Position numbers and translations under genes: made by a program. A stretch of 64,000 bases of DNA from Plumapathes pennacea. Lineage: Eukaryota > Cnidaria > Anthozoa > Antipatharia > Myriopathidae. Positions 60,790-64,000 of the stretch are shown in pieces. Where the stretch lies: assembly GCA_964036295.1 (NCBI GenBank), contig OZ038472.1, positions 10,536,068 to 10,600,067 of the forward strand, given 5' to 3'. Each line of letters begins with the position of its first letter. Positions within the stretch are counted from its first letter, which is position 1. The notes below the pieces were generated by a model, which saw only the letters and a list, made by a program, of their open reading frames with translations, was not told the DNA's origin and made no database searches.

Positions 60790-62848
60790 TGCATAGGGGG
60801 CACTCCTTACGCAGACTTTGGACACAATGACTTAATCGTTCAGTTGAGTACCAAACACTACCGCATGCCCAAACCGGATCATATCAGTGATAACATGTGA
60901 GTTTCAAGTTTTCAGGTATAAAATACTAGTAATAAATTATTTTAAAATATATTTCTATTGAATGATAGATGCATGCTTCGGCGGCCGAGGAATCATATTC
61001 GTTTCTCTGTCATTAACTTTCTGATTAGTATATTATTGTCCTTACCTATCGCAGCTATGAACTTATGATGCTTTGCTGGAGCGAAGATCCAGCAGGTCGT
61101 CCTTCCTTTGAAGAACTGCACGAGACGTTCTTGAGTATGATTGCTGAGAATGTGAGTGATCTTTTAGCAGTTTATTTGCTTCGCGCAACACATCTAATAA
61201 GCGCATCTCTGCTCCACAGACAAAGTGTCAGTGATTGTTATCTACACGGTTTCGGATAATTGTCTAAAACTAAAACCAAAATAATTAAGCCAACACTGTC
61301 AACCAATCAGAAGCCAGATAATTTGCGTTTGGTTAGGGATCCAAACACCAATTTGAAGAAACACCATCATCACTTGCTTACTTGCACTGTGTTTTAGCTC
61401 CTGATTGGCCAAGAATGCTCCTAAATTTACTCAGGCGGCGTGGTTGAGTGGTTAGGGCGCCGGACTTGAAATCCGGAGGTCCCAGGTTCAAGTCCCGCTC
61501 TGAATACTAACTGAATTTGTAATACGGTGGCTACCGCGTTCAAATCCTCGGCCACGTTATGTAAATAGGCAACTGGTTTGCCTTCGACCAGTTGGGATTT
61601 TTAACAGATTTACGTTGAGTTTAAAAAACACGGCCCCACCAGCTCTGCTGAATTACTTACCGTGTATAAATAACGATACTTTACTTTTACTTTTTTACTC
61701 GCTTGAACCTGTCCGAAATTGTAGCAAATGCAAAACCAAAGCAATTACACGACTGCGTTCCACAGTTATCCGAAAACTGCTCCATGTGCTTAAACTTAAA
61801 CTTAGACAAATTTCTGCTGCGTTTATAGGCTTTTATAGTTTAAAATCGTTCTCAATACGGTATTGTTTATTAGATGCTAGTCGACTATGTTTAAGGAGAA
61901 ATAGTTTGTTGACCTGGTAGAGACAAAATGGAGAAGAAAAAGATATACAACAAAACTCTGCATACAGTGGTTTCTATGTTATTGGAGGTATACTTTGTTG
62001 AATAAAGTTCAGTTCACTTCAGTAACTGGCGGGGGATTACTTGACGGAGGCTATAACAGATAGAAAGAGATTAAAACAAGCTGACGTTGAAACATTTTAC
62101 GGGTTAAATCTGTTGAAAATTGAAAATATTTTAGACAGGCAATGTAAACATGCAGGAGCCATGTTTGGAGTGCGCACTTGCATATTACATGAAACTAGGC
62201 TGTCTAGAGTCGTTGAGTCTTGCATTGTTGTGTAGCCGTCGAACTGGTAAACAGAGTTAAATGTTCGTCAGTTACTGTGAACAAGTTAAACAGTCGGTAT
62301 GTGGTCGGTAATGTGGTCGGTATGCGGTCGGTAATGCGCGGGTCGGTAACGCGGTCGGTAGGTGTCGGTATGTGGTCGGTAACGTGGTCGATAAGTGGTC
62401 GGTATGTGATCAGTAACGTGGTCGGTAACGTGGTCGGTAACGTGGTCTCTATGTGCTTCGTCCCAATTCCTTTCGACAGATCAGCAGTAATGAATAAGTT
62501 GGTCATAAAAAGAAACTAAAGTTCTAAGTAATTGGATTCAAAATAATTCTACTTACTTACCGCAATTTCTAGAGTTTATCTTAGAAAATATTTCCTCTTC
62601 CTTTCGCTTTTCCCTAATTCCAGCATTACATGGAAGTTTTCGACGAGGTAAGGTATGAGAACCACCTGTACCAACCGGAGAAGTTTGCCGGAGAAGTCTC
62701 TAATTCCGACGATGCACCAGAAGAGCAGCAGAGAGGAGCGACAGGGGCCGCCGAAGACAAAAAAGCAGAAACGGGCGCTGCGGAGGTAGACACGAAAATG
62801 GTTACCATGAAGATAAAGGCAGAAACAGACATTGATTTGAGTGTTTAA
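45513..62848 (+). CDS. Receptor tyrosine kinase B: signal-F5/8C x3-Ig x3-TM-TyrK
   Basis: Exons: 45513-45561 (signal peptide), 46083-46402, 46660-46798, 46957-47288, 47981-48122, 48388-48533, 49597-49749, 50882-51032, 51177-51539, 53334-53600, 53924-54214, 55914-56012, 57836-58038, 58544-58660, 58862-59049, 59316-59435, 59706-59785, 59869-59909, 60797-60896, 61055-61151, 62624-62848 (stop TAA 62846-62848). Apart from the junction noted below, phases agree. The product is a single-pass receptor with three discoidin domains distal and three Ig domains proximal to the membrane. The last two Ig exons, transmembrane exon and kinase are near copies of gene A and some introns still align; the distal half is different. 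As in gene A, the transmembrane exon (phase 1) does not join the first kinase exon (phase 2), so a small exon is missing between 56012 and 57836. Discoidin ectodomains on a kinase recall DDRs, but the kinase is not DDR-like by eye. Confidence 0.8.
45690..46020. mobile_element. Foldback family 4 copy in gene B intron 1
   Basis: Carries ACACGAGTGTTTTACGAG, CACTAGTGAGG and ACACTCGTGTCTGTATAA strings shared with 38140 and 42996, with AAGCCGCCGTGTAAT inside. Boundaries approximate. Confidence 0.6.
46083..46798 (+). CDS. Gene B exons 2-3: F5/8C domain 1
   Basis: 46083-46402 and 46660-46798 join in phase 0. PCEGDALGMGN start, HYLEVDLTSLHAICAVATQG, QWVEKYQLQTS, then ARYIRVMPKTWHGLCCLRIELYG. Same exon split as the single F5/8C of gene A. 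Confidence 0.88.
46957..48122 (+). CDS. Gene B exons 4-5: F5/8C domain 2
   Basis: 46957-47288 and 47981-48122, phase 0 join. FCQTTPVGIA start, DYLQVDLGGSYFICALATKG, then AKFIRFWP and ALRVEVYG. The acceptor ttcatggaag (47980) is preferred over the nearby cgcag because it keeps the frame and aligns IFAGNVD with the FQGNTD start of the sister exon. The 692-bp intron has no recognised element. Confidence 0.82.
48388..51032 (+). CDS. Gene B exons 6-8: F5/8C domain 3
   Basis: Three exons, 48388-48533, 49597-49749, 50882-51032, phase 0 joins. GCRASLGMEDNLISDVHVTAS, then VDFSQVKTVTGVATQGNY, then VAARYIRVVADSW and LRIDLYGC. An extra intron compared with domains 1 and 2, filled with MITEs. Confidence 0.85.
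48545..48749. mobile_element. MITE family 2 copy
   Basis: TTAACCTTTTCACTCC at the left, GGAGTGAAACGGTTAA at the right. Confidence 0.85.
48915..49377. mobile_element. DNA transposon MITE (TACAGTGGAACCTCCCGTAA ends)
   Basis: TACAGTGGAACCTCCCGTAA at the left and GGAGGTTCCACTGTA at the right. Many internal GTGGTCGCTTA blocks in both orientations. TA target. About 463 bp. Confidence 0.88.
50148..50211. repeat. Short inverted repeat
   Basis: CATGCTGTCCAATTT and AAATTGGACAGCATG flank ~34 bp. Could be a tiny MITE or a hairpin. Confidence 0.7.
50488..50776. mobile_element. Foldback element related to 18861
   Basis: TACCCTGGCTCCAGAGG at the left and CCTCTGGAACCAGGGTA at the right, with ATAAAATT outside both ends (50481 and about 50779) as a possible target duplication. 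Confidence 0.7.
51177..51539 (+). CDS. Gene B exon 9: atypical Ig-like domain
   Basis: Acceptor ctgcttgcag, donor CACTTG|GTAAGT, phase 1, 121 residues. LTLTCTVSSQPHTAIEWWNKD gives strands B-C; a second Cys occurs in QFSCIAYLPG, with an extra CKTSTANC pair inserted before it. No counterpart in gene A. Confidence 0.7.
51540..52390 (+). other. Gene B intron, possible retroelement tail
   Basis: The stretch 51700-51740 (CTCCGACGAAGGGGTAGAG … CAAAACGTCAGCTTCC) resembles the motif in Penelope-like/LINE tails. Nothing else recognised. Confidence 0.35.
52391..52708. mobile_element. MITE family 1 copy abutting an Ig remnant
   Basis: TAGAGCTGTTTTCGGATGAC and GTCATCCGAAAACGGCTCTA ends. Very similar to the copy at 12618. 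Its right end lies 35 bp from the dead Ig exon. Confidence 0.9.
52744..52888 (+). pseudogene. Dead Ig exon remnant in gene B
   Basis: Matches the 3' half of gene A Ig 6: TTCAAAGAGCAGTCC, AACCAGACTCTGACTGTG, CTGGGATGAATGACTCTGAG and CTCAGACC. A frame break gives a stop (LG*MTL), the conserved tyrosine-corner Cys motif is degraded, and no donor remains. Confidence 0.75.
53334..53600 (+). CDS. Gene B exon 10: Ig domain (copy of gene A Ig 7)
   Basis: Acceptor attttgcag, donor TGATG|GTAAGC. KPRFETFQQNK...VILACNATGVPPPNITWTF...EEYEGLYTCHAEN. Confidence 0.92.
53924..54214 (+). CDS. Gene B exon 11: Ig domain (copy of gene A Ig 8)
   Basis: Acceptor aactttag, donor AAAAG|GTCAGT (the intron's GTCAGT is weaker than GTAAGT in gene A). 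LELNCDVGGDPRPQVRWTKDG...LEDQGTYKCKVENRAG. Confidence 0.92.
54145..54772 (+). repeat. 314-bp tandem duplication across an exon end
   Basis: 54145-54458 and 54459-54772 are near-identical. The unit holds the last 70 bases of exon 11, its donor, and the following intron start. The second copy has no acceptor and is therefore a decoy donor only. Confidence 0.9.
54937..55810. mobile_element. Cluster of foldback family 4 elements in gene B
   Basis: 54937-55165 carries ACACGAGTGTTTTACTGG, palindrome ATATCCTCACTAGTGAGGAT and ACACTCGTGTCTAATATAA. 55183-55325 is a second inverted repeat (TCATGGAAAGTGCGC … GCACTTTCCATGA). 55700-55810 ends ATATCTTCGCGCCGCCGTGT. Confidence 0.65.
55914..56012 (+). CDS. 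Gene B exon 12: transmembrane segment
   Basis: VWAPLVAVILFSVLLFTGW then basic RVKRRC. Acceptor agttacag, donor CACAAG|GTAAGT, ends phase 1. Confidence 0.9.
56612..56637. repeat. Poly-G tract
   Basis: About 25 G with a single T; a likely quadruplex former. Confidence 0.85.
56868..57110. mobile_element. MITE, sister of the copy at 9309
   Basis: TAGACCCCTTCACGGTATTG and CAATACCGTGAAGGGGTCTA ends. Lacks the 34-bp insert. About 243 bp. Confidence 0.9.
57836..62848 (+). CDS. Gene B exons 13-21: complete tyrosine kinase domain and C-tail
   Basis: 57836-58038, 58544-58660, 58862-59049, 59316-59435, 59706-59785, 59869-59909, 60797-60896, 61055-61151, 62624-62848. Same boundaries and phases as gene A. 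GVGAFGEVW, CAVKKL, MIMEY, HRDLAARN, DFGLA, EKYGYG and KWTAPEVLF are all intact. The activation loop reads SAKM where A has SAKK. The tail keeps HYMEV and RYENH (a pYxN motif) but is 13 residues longer and Glu/Ala-rich after the DDAPEEQ stretch. The strong coding conservation argues that both kinases are under selection or recently converted. Confidence 0.9.
58157..58394. mobile_element. MITE (GGGCCCGGTTTTTC ends)
   Basis: GGGCCCGGTTTTTCAAAGC at the left and GCTTTCGAAAAACCGGGCCC at the right, with inner GGATTAG / CTAATCC type blocks inverted. About 238 bp. Confidence 0.85.
59617..59703. repeat. Compound microsatellite (GTT)n(CTT)n(ATT)n
   Basis: Lies immediately before the acceptor of exon 59706, the same place as the AAT/ATT array of gene A. 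Confidence 0.92.
59910..60796 (+). other. Gene B kinase intron
   Basis: No exon and no clear element. Ends in a (TTTTG)n tract (60740-60789) before the acceptor. Confidence 0.5.
61240..61783. mobile_element. MITE family 1 copy split by a SINE
   Basis: Left part ACACGGTTTCGGATAATTGTC and right end CAGTTATCCGAAAACTGCTC fit family 1. The middle (61433-61693) is a tRNA-derived SINE flanked by TTTACTC. Confidence 0.8.
61433..61693 (+). mobile_element. tRNA-derived SINE
   Basis: The head resembles a tRNA-Ser(TGA): A box TGGTTGAGTGG, anticodon arm CCGGA-CTTGAAA-TCCGG, B box GGTTCAAGTCC. The acceptor stem does not pair and the long variable arm is missing, so it is not a working tRNA gene. The body continues to a T/A-rich TTACTTTTAC tail. 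Target duplication TTTACTC at 61426-61432 and 61694-61700. Confidence 0.85.
62290..62452. repeat. Minisatellite with GGTCGGTAACGT-like unit
   Basis: About a dozen degenerate 10-13-bp units (GTGGTCGGTAAC, GCGGTCGGTA) in the intron before the last gene B exon. Confidence 0.85.
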
Positions 62849-64000
62849 ATTAAGAGAAGCCGACATAGAGGCCGCCTGCCTGGAGTTGCATTCACAGAAA
62901 CATGACCAAAGCTCGGTTACCTTACGTACGAGCTACCTTATGTAGTGTGTTACAGTTCTATTTTAAACTTGTGAATGCGAAGCAATGAACGCGTTATTGC
63001 GAGTGGGAGGAAGTTTCACTCTCTCTGTCGTTCGGTCGTTCCATGGGCTTAAACTTCCGCTGAACTGAACCGGGTTCCGCTGACCAGGTTGTTCACAGGT
63101 GAAAGGTCGGTCGAGTGACTGTACAGCATGTTTCGCTGATCATGACGTCATACATATGCAATGCAATCAAATAACAATGCTCTTCAGCCACGGAAAGTAA
63201 TTATCCCAGTGTATCAGAATACTTTTTTGCTCGTTTTAAATCGACCGATTGGTGAAAAGTTCACATTTTCAGCTGCGTATTTAAATCATGATGACGATAA
63301 ACTAGCGTGGCTGATTTTGATTTATATTGTAGATGAGCATGCGATGCACAGACTGGTTGATTGTCTAACAGACTTTAGTTATCGTCGCTTACTGAAATAT
63401 TTGTAGACGAAGTGCTCTTTAGTTAAGTCCTATAAGAGAGGTTTATATACTTTAACAACCGCTATAATGAAACCTTTACAATAGCAGTAACAATGTAAAG
63501 AAAGAACAAGAGGTTCTTAAAGGAGCCTTCTCAGCCTTTTCAATGTTTTTGTTTTACATCTGGAAAATCTAAGGCTAAATTTGGTTCCCAACACGAAAGA
63601 ACGTAATTAATCAAAGAGAAATAGGCTAGTAGCACAAAGCGTGCAAAGGACTGTGGTCGAGATTTGATAGTTTTTTTGCTGGTAAGCCACCACAGGAATA
63701 CTTTAAGATAATGTTGTAGATAAAAATCAGTCAATATGGAAATATAATAGACCAGAGATCCAGCTTTTACCGCGTTTTGTTTTTCCTAACTTTTTGGAGA
63801 ATTTTCTCTTGAATCTAATTGCCTGTTTCCACTCAGCAGTTATATAAGGTACATCCTTTACTTTATTAGCTTCGCCATGACATCAATAGTAATAGCAATA
63901 AGTGGCAGGGACACCGCAACAGCAAAAGCCAATTACTGCGGGCCCTTTCGCGCTCGGACCCTTAGTTTTTTGATAGGTTAAGGTGTTCATCCATACTGGT
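62849..64000. other. Downstream of gene B, no gene recognised
   Basis: 63520-63610 shares CTAAATTTGGTTCCCAACA with the MITE at 34492. The 81-codon frame at 63161-63406 has no recognised domain. Confidence 0.45.

Noticed and set aside
61433-61510. A tRNA-Ser(TGA) gene
   Set aside because: Acceptor stem ends do not pair, the Ser variable arm is missing, and the sequence continues into a SINE body with target duplications.

Overview
The window looks like nuclear DNA of an anthozoan cnidarian, most likely a stony coral. Genes are split into small exons with GT-AG introns, and the introns are packed with short inverted-repeat DNA transposons (MITEs). The domain repertoire (vWA, TSP1, F5/8C, SRCR, Ig, TNFR with death domain, THAP transposase, P2X7-like cytosolic domain) fits a coral or sea anemone. 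The species cannot be named from the sequence alone.

Layout. (1) 1-3213: a P2X7-like C-terminal-domain gene (+) lies tail to tail with a decayed THAP/DDE transposase gene (-). (2) 4809-27612 (+): receptor tyrosine kinase gene A. Its exons encode vWA, TSP1, F5/8C, SRCR x2, Ig x8, a transmembrane helix and a complete tyrosine kinase. The vWA exon is split by a 401-bp MITE. (3) 27613-31400: transposon debris, including a STPR-like repeat ORF. (4) 31498-38984 (+): a TATA/TOP-like promoter and a TNF-receptor-superfamily gene with a C-terminal death domain, plus LINE remnants. (5) 38985-45500: mostly MITEs and inverted repeats. (6) 45513-62848 (+): receptor tyrosine kinase gene B, a tandem paralogue of A. 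It has a signal-peptide exon, three F5/8C domains, three Ig domains, a transmembrane exon and a near-identical kinase. (7) 62849-64000: no gene recognised.

Genes A and B share the last two Ig exons, the transmembrane exon, all kinase exons and parts of their introns, so they arose by tandem duplication. Their membrane-distal ends differ completely. The ectodomain cassettes are phase-1 symmetric, which suits exon shuffling. Kinases carrying adhesion or pattern-recognition type ectodomains, next to a death-domain TNF receptor, suggest a surface recognition and signalling neighbourhood (immunity, symbiosis or allorecognition). That role is inference. All exon boundaries were read by eye from splice signals and phase, with no transcript data.
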